DNA of 64,000 nucleotides from Lingula anatina (lineage: Eukaryota > Brachiopoda > Lingulata > Lingulida > Lingulidae). The first letter of the stretch is position 1. Each line of letters opens with the position of its first letter. The notes below the pieces were generated by a model, which was given only the letters and a program-made list of their open reading frames with translations, did no database searches and was not told the origin of the DNA. The position numbers were made by a program, and so were the translations under genes. Of this stretch, positions 11,201 through 22,593 are shown piece by piece. Where the stretch lies: NCBI RefSeq assembly GCF_001039355.2, contig NW_019775969.1, positions 616,729 to 680,728 on the forward strand, in the 5' to 3' direction.

Positions 11201-14200
11201 GTATGGCTTAACACATTTTATGAAACCTTTTCAGTTTTTCACCTTTCAAATTTGATAATTTTTTTCCAAATATTTATGAGATGTCTAAGAACAGTTATAT
11301 AAGATTTTTAATAAACAGAGTCAGAAAGACAAATGTTATTTTACCCACTCATCAAGTTCAGCATGGTTTGGCATAATTATAATGGATACATCAGACCATA
11401 TCTATCCAGTAAATGAATCTTTTTCAGCAGACCTGAAATGCACCACCCTGAATACCATACAAAAATAACTTACAACATGTACAATACAAACTGAACAGGA
11501 CAATAACAACATCATGCATTTACTAAATGAATTTCAGGGTGAGTTGTACGCAATGCTGTTGACTCTGAGGAATCAAATAGCACATTCTGAGGTAGACATA
11601 GCACCCTACATGATTGCCAATAACAAGAACCTTGCTGATATGGCCAAGATAAGGTATGGTATTTTTATTAATGCAGCACTTCCACATTTATCTTCTTACC
11701 AAACTGAGTCTAAAGTGCTGCCACCTTGCGAGCGAAATGGTGTTCAGATCAGTGCTGCCACCTGGTAGTCATTTTTATTTTTAGCATTACCACGTGAAGG
11801 CAAAGAAATGTTTTGTAATCCTTCCTTCAGCTGAGTGAAGTATTCCCTTCGATATGTTCCTTTTACATATTTATAAAAAATAATTGCATGTTGGAGCATA
11901 CCAGTATATTAAAAAATTATCCATTTTTATGTACAGACACAGATGTGTCTGTACATATAGCCGTCACCTGCGTCTGTCGTCGTCGCCGTCGTGCACTTTC
12001 ACCGATAACACGATAAGTGAAAAACCGTTTAACCTTTTGAATATTCATAATATGCAGGTCAAGTTCGAAAATCAGCATGATTGGGTCACTTTTAGGGAAT
12101 TTATGCTGTTTTTTCACTTTTTTCAGCATATATGCAGCACCGATAACACGATAAGTGGAAAACTATTTTACCTTTTGGCTTGAAACTTACAGAACTGATG
12201 AATATTCATAATACGCAGGTCAAGTTCGAAAATCAGCATGATCGGGTCACTTTTAGGGAATTTATGCTGTTTTTTCACTTTATTCAGCATATATGCAGCA
12301 CCGATAACACGATAAGTGGAAAACCATTTTACCTTTTGGCTTGAAACTTACAGAACTGATGAATATTCATAATACGCATGTCAAGTTCAAAAATCAGCAT
12401 GATGGGGTCACTTTTAGGGAATTTATGCTGTTTTTTCACTTTTTTCAGCATATATGCAGCACCGATAACACGATAAGTGGAAAACCATTTTACCTTTTGG
12501 CTTGAAACTTACAGAACTGATGAATATTCATAATACACAGGTCAAGTTCGAAAATTGGCTTGATTGGAATATTTTTACAAATTTAAAGTTATGCTGTTTT
12601 TTTCCATTATTCAGCATATATGCAACACTGATAAAGCATTTTAAGGAAAACCAATCAGCCTTTTGTCTTGAAACTTACAGGAGTGATCAGTCTGACTTAT
12701 ATACAGATAAAGTTTGAAAATAAGCTTGATCAGTTAAGTTTTGATGAAGTTATTAGCCTTTTTGTATATAAGTGGTTTTTCTTCAGATTTAATTCTTAGT
12801 CATGTTAACAGTCTCATTATGGAACAAATTAGATATGTTTAAGTGTTGTTTTGACATTTTCTGCTTCTTAAAAATATTGTTAGTTGATTATATAAAAATG
12901 ACAGTACACCTTTTATTGTGCATTGTGTAATAAAGTATCAAAAATGGAAAGGAACTCATGTATGCAGTTCGTCAGATTCAATCATTCACTAAGTTAAGAA
13001 TCTCAGAATGGAGCAAGTTGGACATTTAAATTTGTTCTATTGATATTTTTCCTTTGACAACATATTTTAATTGATCATATAAAAATGACAGTAAATCGAT
13101 TATTTTTTTTATGTAAAAAAAGAATTTAAAATGGAAATAAACTCTTTTCAATTCAGTTTCTCTTGTTTAGATTTTGGGATTTTCAAAGTGTGTCTGAACT
13201 CTATGGGCTAGACACATTTTGTGAATATCCATGATAGTTTTATTTTATCATTAAAAAACTGATGGTTATTATGCACTTGCTCTTTTTACACTTAAAGGAA
13301 AGAAACATAGGACTGAAATACAGCTTCAATCTGTCTCATTAGTTAATTTTCTGGAAGTTATAGAGGTTTTTTTGTAAAATTTTTTACCTTTACATACTGG
13401 AATTTTCAATGTGGGACTTAGAGCTCCTTTGGGCATGAAGCCCAGTGGTAATCACATTTTTTTAATGTCCATGTTTTTAATAGTAGATATTTAAAACTTG
13501 GTGGTATTTATACAGTTAATCATTATGTAATGTTGCATCAAAATTGACAAAAAACCTACTTTGTGCACTGCCACCATTAACGTTATGGAAAGAAAACTGT
13601 TACTTTCTATTTTTTCATCCAGTCTTACAAGAATGATTCTTAGTATTGACATACAGCTCATATTAGAAAACCATATTAGATTATCATTTTTATTAAATTT
13701 ATGCATTTTTTTGTGAAATTTTCATTTTTCTCATTCTGGCACTTTCTAAGTATAAACTTGAACTCTGATGGGCCTGAAGCCTTATGCTTTTACTTTCGTC
13801 GGTGTTACCTGTTGTGCATAATTAAAATTTGATGTTGACTATGCAGTTAAACATAATGTATTATTGTATCACAATTGATAGTCTCCTATTTTGTGCATTA
13901 TTGTTTTGCGCTTTTCTTAAGGTGTGACTTATAGGCCTGAAGACCTTTGAGAGGGTCAGTCTGTAAATTTCCCTTGGGTATCACTAGGCTAAGTTATAAA
14001 GTTATAAAGTCATTTGCCTAATTAATAGACCATAAAGNTATTATTATTATTATTAGCAAAACATGTAGCAAAATCTTCAAGACCATATAGAAAGTGTTTC
14101 CTTCTGCTGAAGTAAAGTACATTGATAAAAGTTTAAGTTTCTTGAATTGTCTCAGTATTAATTTTATATTTATCAAAACTTGATGAAAGGCACCCATGGG

Positions 14201-17200
14201 CCAACCAGCTATTGAGTACCCAGTGAGTTATTTCACACTTGGACAAATGCTTATCATGTAAAATACAATTTATAGCTATTTAAATAGCATGTTTACTTTA
14301 AAGCCTATTTTTTATGCATTTATTATTATTGGATAAGATTAAACTTGGAAGCTATGACATGGTTCAAGCAGGGCTTTACTTTCAGATAGCATATTTTTTA
14401 AGAAAAGTAAAACATTTTATTATTGCATATGTAATAGATACTATAAAACGATTATCTATTTAAGTGTGTAACATTGCAAAGCTTTTGATTAAAGCTTATT
14501 TCATGTGAAGACATTGGGTATATTGTGAGTTCACTCATGTGTTATAGTGAGTATTGTCCAGTTTCTTTAGAGGAATTGACCCTAATTATTTCAGGAATGG
14601 ACGAGTTAGCTCCAGCTGACAGTTTCCGTGTGTGGCAGCGTGATGCAGCTGTAAAGCTACAGGTTGGTGAGGAAGCCTCGGAGAAACCACTCACTATCAT
14701 GTCAGCATTTGTGGATGTGGTGAAGAGAATACCTAACAACACCGCTCTAGGTAGGACCGAATGATCAAAACGGTACCATTCTGTTGAATGTAAATTTTCA
14801 AAAAAAAAAAAAAAAAAAATTGCAAGTAAAGGAAAATGATGGAAAGAGATTGGTTTGCAGTTTTATTTAACATACAGTTGTGTGATATTTTGTCTTTCAC
14901 TATATACTTACTACTACAAGCATATACATACAGTACCTAAAGCTTTTTGAACAGAGTTTCCATAGCAAGATACCATTCAGTCTTTCCACTTAGGTCTTTT
15001 TTCCCCCACTTTCCTCAGCATATAGTCCTTATAAGTAATACATCCAATTGAGTAAACTCATCTTGCAAATAAAAGAAGATTGGATAATGAGATATTTATT
15101 TCCCCTGTAGCAACCAAGGAAGGGGAGGAGTGGAAGACTTGGTCATACAGACAGTACTATGATGATGTGAAGAGAGCAGCTAAATCATTCATTAAGGTAC
15201 CAACTTAACTTATGTGTTGGCACAATTTGAAAATGTAGTTTGTAAAAATGTTTTCAAGTGAAAAAAATTATATATCGCATTTAAGAGCTATCATAACTTT
15301 ATCAATGTGTGTGTGTGTGTGTACGTGTGTGTGCATGTGTGTGTACGTGTGTGTGCGTGTGTGTGTGTGTCACCTGTTCCTGAAATATATTATTTAAATT
15401 AGAAAAATTAATGTTTTCAGCTTGGTTTAGATTCATTTGGAGGAGTTGGCATTTTAGGATTCAACTCACCAGAGTGGTTGATCTCCAACCTTGGGACAAT
15501 ATTTGCAGGGTAACTTGGGGAAATTTCTTTCATGATGGCATAAATTAAATTTCATAGAAATATAAAGATACATACATTCTAGCACAAGTAATAAGTGTGT
15601 GTTAACATAATTTTTATTTAGGGAATTTATTTGTCTCCAGGCATATAGAACATTTTTAGTGGAATTAACATCACCAACTGTGAGAATTTGCATGTGCCTA
15701 ATGCTTAATTTTCATAAACAAGAATCTTATAAAGTATTCAGAATTTTACACAGCACAACAATGTATTTATATTCTGAATATATTGTTTTAGTGGTTTGGC
15801 CACTGGGATATATGCCACCAACTCCCCCGAGGCCTGCGAGTACATCATCAGTAACAGTAAGACCAATGTAGTGGTGGTAGAGAACAATGTTCAGCTGCAG
15901 AAAATACTGAAGATATGGGACAAAGTGCCCCACCTCAAGGCCGTAGTGCAATATAAGGATGAAGTTGCAGAGAGAAGGCCAAATGTGTACTCCGTATGTC
16001 ATCAACTTGAAATGAATTTTCAAAAAGTGGTTGTGTATCCATATAAAGCATTGAAGCATATGTATTTTGTTTTAATATTTCTTTTTGTGATGGTGACTAG
16101 TTTTAACAAATTTTTATAGAGAAAAATTATCACCACCACTAAGCTGACTAACGCATTCATGCAATTTTGTACAAGGTCATCTTCTCTATCACGTTAAGCA
16201 TGGTTTGCTTATTCCTTTGGACTTGGTAGAATTGTCATGTAGAATGGAATATTCCTTGTTATTAGCAATGGTGTTACTATTTTTCAAACTTTTGTTCTAA
16301 TAAATGTTTTAATTTTAGTGGCAAGAGTTTATGGACCTTGGCAAGGAAACAGCAGACAGTGTTCTAGTGGAGAGAATAAAGGCTCAGAGACCAAACCAGT
16401 GCTGCACCCTTATTTACACAGTATGTTTTTATGTCCACACTTGATCTTAATACTTATTCCTTTTTTAAAACAGTTTTAGAAAAATGTTGACACTGTTTTC
16501 ATGTGCTCATGCAGTCTTAGGTAATAGTATTGTTGGTCCACATGTCTGCCTGTTCATCATCAAAAAAAAAAAAAATTTGTTGTGCTCCAATGTAAATGCT
16601 AAAAGTGATAACTTAATGTGATTTGGTGTGTTGATGGGCTACATTACCTATTGTTTCTGAGCTGTTTCTGCCATCCAGTATATCTGCCATAGTTTGATGA
16701 GCAGTAATAAGGAGGGTCATGTAGTTGCACTTACTCAGTATTTATGGCTTTTCTGCTGCACCGATTACCACTAGTAAATGAATGCAAATTAAGTGTTATT
16801 ATATTAACAGTATTTCATTACCATCTATATTTGTTTTTATTTGTACTGTAAACACTTTTCCACTTGCATTATTAATTTTTTAAGCAATTTAAAATTAATA
16901 ATAACATTTGCAAAGCAAAATAATCAAATTCTCAAAAAGAATTGCAGTGAATTGTATTTTCATATTTTGTGGTGATTTCCAATTTTTTATTTACAGTCAG
17001 GGACAACTGGAAATCCTAAAGGTGTTATGTTGAGCCATGACAATGTAAGTATTAGCTGATATGGGCAGGGTTTTACTTTGGTTAGTCTAGTACGGTTTCA
17101 TATTGTAGAACACAAATCCTTTAATCAATCTGAATTGAATTCAGCTAGTATGAAGAGCTAAAAAAATTATACATTTCTATTTGAATATTCCAAGTGGTGA

Positions 17201-17321
17201 CCACCAATGTGGGCCCTAATGACAGAGGATACTTATCTGTGTGGGACAATATCAGCCAGTCTGCAAGACTGTTCATGTCACATTGCTGGTATTGACTGTT
17301 TCCTAGCATTAATGGTTCATC

Positions 17322-17369
<48 letters not shown>

Positions 17370-20300
17370 AAACCATGTCTGACTCATGAAATATGAAGGA
17401 GAGTGATAATAAAATATATATATTTCAAAAGATAGTTATAAAAATGTCCTTATATGTACTTTTAAATGAGTATTCTGGTATCTGAACTTAGAACTTAGAT
17501 GGTAGTCAGTTTGTTAACCAGGATGTATGGATTCAGTTCTGACAGGCAGCTGCTGTGTATGTTAGAGAAAAATAAATTCATTCACACAGTTGTATTACTA
17601 TTATTAATATTATATATATTTCAGTATACTTGGTTATCTAGAAAGATCGTTGGAGCAACCAGGCTTAAGTTTGGTCAAGAGGTTTTGGTCAGCTATCTTC
17701 CCCTCAGCCATGTTGCTGCCCAGATTGTGGATATCTATGGACCTCTCATAGCTGGAGCGGCTGTGTACTTTGCCCGACCAGATGCTCTCAAGGTAAGGTT
17801 ATTGAAGTGGGGTTGTGAAGATGTTATTTCAAGAGAAATTTGTAGTGTGGTTTGGTAAAACAATATGTCATTCCATTCATTTTTTATCCACCCAAGGAAT
17901 GATGCAGTGTCATTAATCTGTTCTGATATAATTATAAATATACATATAAATCTATAAAACTGGAAGACTTGGGAGGGGAGTTTGTTTATAACAGGCAATA
18001 TTTCCTTTGGTGGGGGTCGGTTTTGATTTTCAAGGAAAACTAAACATAGCATAGCTATTCACTTCAAATCCTATATGTAACAAGAAATTTTATATTTGCC
18101 ATATTTTCCTCAGGGTACGCTACGTATCACCTTGAATGAAGTCCACCCAACTGTATTCTTTGGTGTTCCTCGAGTGTGGGAGAAGATCCAGGAAGGACTG
18201 AAGGAACTGGGGAAGCAGACGACAGGCATTAAGAAGAAGGTGGCCACTTGGGCAAAGGGAGTGGGTTATAAAGGGTCAATGAGCCTGATGAATGGGTATG
18301 TCTTTCTTTACAGATATTCTCTGTTCTAAAATTTTTTGTGCAAAAGCATTGGGTTGTAAGGGTTGTTTGCCTAGCTAGCTGTACTTTTGTAAAGAAGAAC
18401 ATTATACATCTTCTTTTCATCAGGTAAAATGTTTTTGAAATTTATGGCTGTGCTAAAGGGTGGGTTAACATTTTGGTAAGAGCCTAAATTTAAAATTATT
18501 CCATGCTGATGATTCCTATGTATATATACCCATTATAGAATTCTGAAATCTGTGAAGGTTTGCTCTCATATATTGCATATATCTGAATAGAGATGATTGT
18601 GTGCACAAAGGGGACATACCCCCAGTAGCAGTTTTAAAAAAGAAGAAGCTGCTAGTATTGAAGGCATGCATTTCTGTCTTTGCTTTAGTTCCCAAAAGAA
18701 AAAGAGTTCGTGGAAAAAGAAGTTATGGTAATTCAGCATGAGAAATTGCTTATTACTTTGGATTTTTCTCTAGAATCAATTAGGAATGGATTTGAACAAG
18801 CATGGTTCTGTTTCTTTAGTTACGGTTAATGAAAAAGGAATTAGTTTTGTTTAGTGAACACTTTTGTAGGAAAATGTTGTCATTTGATGTATTCGTTACT
18901 AATACTAGATTACTGATAAATGTTTTTTTAGTTTACAATGTGTTGGTTAATGCCCAGGTATTTCTAGAGCATTTGTTCAGATGGGTTGTAATATTGAACA
19001 TTGTGTTAATCAGTTTTGTGTTTTTTTTTTAATCTGGTGTCTGATTCGTAGAAAAAAATGAAATTCATCTTACCCCCAAAAAAATTGTTTTCAGTTCAAA
19101 CTTTTTACCTGATGTCACCCCAAAAATGCAATGATTTGAATGAAATCAAGGTTCAACTTAAAGATAAAATGTCAACTAACAGCAATTATTCTGAAATTAT
19201 TTATTATTGTCATATAAGGATTATGGAAATATTTTTTGCAGTGTTTCAATGTGCGTTATGAATTGTCATGTGTGGCGGGCAGTCAAATTATTTCCATAAG
19301 CAAATCAAGTTCTATTTAAGATGTGAAAGTAACATGTCCCAGGTTTTTATCCTACTTGTTATCTGTAGTTATCAGAGTTGAGCACATTTTGCACCAGTGC
19401 ATGATTTGAAAAAATTTGTCAGGCATTACCTTCTAATATGTATGTATTCTGCAAGTAAACCAAGCTTTAACTTCAAAATCTTAATATTTTTAATGAAATA
19501 TCATTAATACCAGCTTCTGTATTCATCATTCTGTTTAAAATTTGCATAGCATATCTTTTCTCTCATTTCACGACATGTTCCCACTCAAAGAATATATACC
19601 CCACTTAGTTGAATAGAATAAAATTTGTATAACTTTTGATGAGAAAACCCAACTCATCTACCCATATCTTTGTCATGTGAATTCAGCAGCATTGTTTATG
19701 ATTATAATTTTTTGTTTCAATATCTGGGTTTCAGTGGAGGTACCCCCTTTGGCTGGTCCCTGGCTAACCTGCTGTTGTTCAGGAAGGTGCGTACTGGGCT
19801 GGGACTGGACAGGTGTAGTGTCTGCAGCTGTGGAGCAGCTCCAGTGATGAAAGAAACCTTGGACTTCTTCCTGGGAGTGAACATTCCAATAATGGAGACA
19901 TATGGCATGAGTGAATCCACAGGTTTGTTATCAGGCTGCACAGGGTTAAGTATTTATTGAAACTGTCACATTGCTTAAGTGAAGTATTGCACCAGTTGTA
20001 CATGTTTTTTTTTCTAATGTTATTATTTTAAGATTCTGATGTTATTATTCAGGTGGGGCTTTTGTATTCAGCCATTACCTTCTGTTTCTTGTTGGTGATT
20101 TCAAGATGATTTGAAAAGGCTACTGATCAAACAAGATGCAACTTGTATTAAACTTTGGATTCAAGGACTGTTATTTGACAATTATGATTTTAAAAATAGT
20201 AGTAAAAATAGTAATAGAAGTAATTTGCAGGGGAGTAATGATCTTTGCTGGTCTGAGATATGAGAACACATTTTTATTGAAAGCACAAGAAAAATAGTGT

Positions 20301-22593
20301 TTTATGGAGTATTTTATGTCAGTATTTTCCCCTATGCCTTTTAAGTTTTATAGATATTTGCCTAACCATCCGTATTTTTATTTTCAGGCCCTCACACAAT
20401 ATCTGTGCCATGGAGGTACCGCCTGACCTCTGTAGGGTTTAATGTACCCGGCACCAAGACAGACATTCTTAACCCAGATGAAGATGGCTGTGGAGAGGTA
20501 AAGCTATGCAGCAACTTAGCTGATCATATTGATATTGGTGTGTTTGTAAATGGCATTGGAATCTTTTTTTTCTCTGGTACTGATAATAACAAAAATACAA
20601 ATTACGTAACAGTGATAAGAATTCTTCAAAAACCAAACTCCATATTTGTCTCAGCCCTGTCTACAATGAAAGGATTAAAACAAATTCATGCCATCAAAGT
20701 TCCATTTAAACATTCTCAAATGTGCGATCAATATTAACCAATGATATGTGAGGAAGGAAGTACTTAGTGCAGGAAAGGTGAAGCTGCATTATCTGTTACA
20801 AGTTGTATATGCTGTTTTATTGCAATATCATTTGTTTTAACATATTATTGTTATTATTCATTTCTTGTCTTGTTAAACTTTTAATGGATCACTTTGCCTT
20901 TCAAAACCTCTATAAAACAGATAAACTTCCTCTCTTCAAAGTAAAGTTCAACCCTCACAAAAAAGTATTTTTGAAACAAATTGGTTATGGTTAATTTTTT
21001 TCCTTTTCACCTAAGTTTTTTTAATCAGGCTACGTTGAAGACGATTCAAAAGGTGTTTCTGTTTCTGTAGGTGTGTATGCGTGGCCGCCATGTGTTCATG
21101 GGGTATCTGGACACTGAAGAGAAGACCTGTGAAGCCTTGGATGCTGACGGATTGCTGCACTCTGGAGACATAGGAAAGATTGACAAAGATGGGTTTATCT
21201 ACATCACTGGGAGAATAAAAGGTTAACCTACTACCGCCTGCTGGCTTTCCCTTTTTAGCTTTTTAACTTTTGGGGACAATTTTTGGATTTTTTAAAAATC
21301 TGAGCACCATGTTTTGGAATAGTTAGGATTCCTCTGAACATAATTTTCAAATAATGGTACTTTAAATTTTTGTCTGTAAATTTTGTTTTAGTATTAAATA
21401 TATATATATATATATATAAATTGCTGGTTTCTGTTCTTCAGAGCTGATTATCACAGCTGGAGGAGAGAATGTGGCTCCTGTGCCCATTGAAGACACAGTG
21501 AAGGAGGAACTCCCAGGGATCAGTAATGTTATGCTGGTTGGAGACAAGAGGAAGTTTCTTTCAATGCTCCTTACCATGAAAGTAAGTTGCTGGAGAAGAT
21601 TTAATGGTAAAATGCTGTTCTAGATTAGTTGCTGAAGTAAGGTTGCATAAGATTGTAAGGGATTGATGTCTTGTTGTCTTGATGTATCTCTATGTGCTTT
21701 CTTTGAATACAGATTTACCTTGGGGGTTTTTTCTCCTTTTTAATTTACAAATTGGACTACTAACATATATGTTAGTAGTCCAATTTGTAAATTAAAAAGG
21801 AGAAAAATATATGCATCTACTTTGTCACATATGCCATGCATTCTTGATTCTTTATCATATTATCTCTGTTGTTTCAAGGTAGAGATGGATGACGATGGTG
21901 CCCCTACAGATTCTGTATCATATGATCTCTATTGTTTCTAGGTAGAGGTGGATGACAATGGTGCTCCTACAGACAAATTAAGCAAGGTGGCCACAGACTG
22001 GTGCAGATCCCTGGGCAGCAGTGCCAGCACAGTGTCAGATATTTTAGACAATAATGATGCCAAGGTGTTAAAGGCCATTCAGGAGGGAATCGATAGGGCT
22101 AATGCAAAGTCCACATCAAGAGCACAGAAGGTGCAGAAGTGGTCACTCCTGGCCAAGGACTTCTCCATACCTGGAGGAGAACTGGGTAAGTGGACATTGA
22201 GTGCCCTTTGCCATCAATCTTTCATATTATTTGCATTTTTCCTCCACATTTCATGTGTCTGATACACAGCAAGACATGGGGCTTGGACATCTTTTTTTTT
22301 TTCATTTTGGGGGTGAAAAAAAAAAGTTTGCAATATCTCCAATTGGTATAGATGCAAAAATTTACCTGTTTTTACTCAATGGAAATCCTTACATCTATCA
22401 ATTTTCCAATATTATAGACTTGGGATTAAATATATGTCCTGTAATTAGATTAAAACCAAAATATTGTACCATTTTTGAATTACTATTATTTACTTCTTTT
22501 TATTTTCTATTTTTAGGACCAACATTGAAGTTAAAGAGACCAGTGGTTTCCAAAATGTACAAAAATACTATAGACAAATTCTATGAGGAGTAA
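5133..22593 (+). CDS. ACSBG: Long-chain fatty acid CoA ligase, bubblegum type (ACSBG)
   Basis: Activates long and very long chain fatty acids to acyl-CoA using ATP, usually on ER or other membranes. Exons: 5133-5248 (or 7028-7143), 9847-10262, 14595-14750, 15111-15196, 15421-15509, 15792-15993, 16319-16420, 16997-17044, 17625-17792, 18114-18295, 19735-19922, 20388-20497, 21071-21221, 21442-21581, 21942-22185, 22517-22593. All junctions are GT/AG and every phase agrees, giving 824 residues. The AMP-binding P-loop [12 protein letters not shown] is at 389-400 across an exon junction. YGMSEST is at 578-584, SGD at 652-654, and [15 protein letters not shown] at 667-681. The end resembles vertebrate ACSBG ([13 protein letters not shown]). 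Residues ~40-180 form an acidic, Asn/Gly/Glu-rich, probably disordered N-terminal extension, making the protein longer than human ACSBG1 (724) or ACSBG2 (666). An alternative in-frame start is ATG 9854. Oddities: duplicated first exon, foreign contig in the second intron, and a duplicated acceptor before the penultimate exon. Confidence 0.93.
6303..6527. mobile_element. 225-bp MITE with ~30-bp inverted repeats
   Basis: The left end (GACCCCATTCCCATAGATTT, then TAGATCGATC) matches the reverse complement of the right end (GGGTGCATTCCCAGAGATTT, then AGATCGATC) with few mismatches. TTA flanks both ends (6300-6302 and 6528-6530), a likely target-site duplication. The interior is short and non-coding and contains more CpG than its surroundings. 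An identical copy sits at 8198-8422 only because of the 1.9-kb duplication. Confidence 0.65.
6955..7143 (+). other. ACSBG first coding exon, copy B
   Basis: Identical to the exon at 5060-5248, with the ATG at 7028 and the same phase-2 donor. If the upstream copy is an assembly duplicate, this is the true position of the first coding exon, and the intron to 9847 is about 2.7 kb. Confidence 0.7.
8198..8422. mobile_element. Second copy of the 225-bp MITE
   Basis: Same element as at 6303-6527, carried in the second copy of the 1.9-kb segment. It includes the T/A difference near 8342. It is not an independent insertion. Confidence 0.65.
8595..9846 (+). other. Remainder of ACSBG first coding intron
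   Basis: AT-rich intron sequence with almost no CpG (none in 8881-9240). A G-run lies at about 9773-9782, before the polypyrimidine tract and the TTTCAG acceptor at 9841-9846. I see no exon or structured element here. Confidence 0.5.
10355..10566 (+). repeat. Dispersed repeat with palindromic head, cut off by an N
   Basis: It begins with the inverted repeat TATGTACAGACACA-GA-TGTGTCTGTACATA (10355-10384), followed by a CGTCGC-rich stretch and the unit starting ACCGATAACACGATAAGTGG. The same head and unit occur again from 11928. This copy stops inside the unit, exactly at the single N (10567), consistent with a contig ending in a repeat. Confidence 0.8.
11092..11653 (+). CDS. Two exons of a WRN-like RecQ helicase (RQC end and HRDC, partial)
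   Basis: Exon 11538-11653 (phase 0 in, phase 2 out) encodes [18 protein letters not shown], then [17 protein letters not shown]. This is the first half of an HRDC domain, closest in my memory to Werner helicase (ATNKILVDMAKMR). HRDC binds nucleic acid or aids helicase function. The preceding exon, 11092-11200, ends in phase 0 and includes [15 protein letters not shown], which resembles the end of the RQC winged helix (LTKKGRNWL in WRN), so domain order is right. Both exons have proper AG and GT sites. The second half of HRDC and the helicase core are absent. The phase-2 donor does not fit the next ACSBG exon (phase 1), so this is not an ACSBG isoform. It is either part of a misplaced gene or a nested fragment. 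Confidence 0.6.
11928..12720 (+). repeat. ~161-bp tandem repeat array with palindromic head
   Basis: The 14-bp-arm palindrome (11928-11957) is followed by units starting CACCGATAACACGATAAGTGG at 12000, 12138, 12299 and 12460, and a decayed unit at 12626. Spacings are 138 (one internal deletion), 161, 161 and 166. Each unit also holds GGTCACTTTTAGGGAATTTA. Local ORFs such as 11884-12183 are by-products. The family is also at 10355-10566. Confidence 0.85.
12721..14594. other. Intron sequence without recognisable features
   Basis: Very AT-rich, with the single N at 14038 directly before a short TTA-repeat tract. No further HRDC or helicase exon is visible after 11653, and no ACSBG exon appears before 14595. 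Confidence 0.5.
15306..15370. repeat. GT microsatellite
   Basis: An interrupted (GT)n tract with occasional ACGT and GCAT interruptions, in the ACSBG intron before the exon at 15421. Confidence 0.9.
17322..17368. repeat. TAT trinucleotide microsatellite
   Basis: About 15 uninterrupted TAT/ATT units in the ACSBG intron between the P-loop exon (16997-17044) and the exon at 17625. Confidence 0.9.
21398..21419. repeat. TA microsatellite
   Basis: A pure (TA)n tract just upstream of the acceptor of the ACSBG exon at 21442. It overlaps the region where the polypyrimidine tract and branch point would lie. Confidence 0.85.
21728..21807. repeat. Perfect 80-bp palindrome (loop-free inverted repeat)
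   Basis: Forty bases on each side of the point between 21767 and 21768 are exact reverse complements, with no spacer. The left arm starts TTTTTCTCCTTTTTAATTTA and the centre is ACATATATGT. It lies in the ACSBG intron before exon 21942-22185. Such a sequence can extrude as a cruciform in DNA or fold into a 40-bp hairpin in pre-mRNA. It may be a snap-back insertion or a fold-back assembly artefact. Confidence 0.95.
21846..21971 (+). repeat. 63-bp tandem duplication of a 3' splice site
   Basis: Copy 1 (21846-21908) and copy 2 (21909-21971) match at 56 of 63 positions. Each holds a polypyrimidine tract, an acceptor (TTTCAAG in copy 1, TTTCTAG in copy 2) and the first ~10 codons of the exon ([10 protein letters not shown] versus [10 protein letters not shown]). 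Using the first acceptor would add exactly 21 codons in frame, but the last is the TAG of the second acceptor. That product would be truncated before the C-terminal ~106 residues. Confidence 0.9.

Larger units (their letters stand above)
10567..14038. other. Contig bounded by two single Ns inside an ACSBG intron
   Basis: N at 10567 and N at 14038 frame a 3.47-kb piece that contains no ACSBG exon. It does contain two exons of a WRN-like helicase and a repeat array of the same family that lies at the left junction. ACSBG exons 9847-10262 and 14595-14750 lie on either side and join in phase, so the piece is not needed for the gene. A repeat-induced scaffolding error is plausible, but a real nested insertion is not excluded. 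Confidence 0.6.

Noticed and set aside
10472-12717. Short ORFs sharing a peptide around [11 protein letters not shown] and WVTFREFML
   Set aside because: They are translations of the 161-bp repeat unit, not a protein family.
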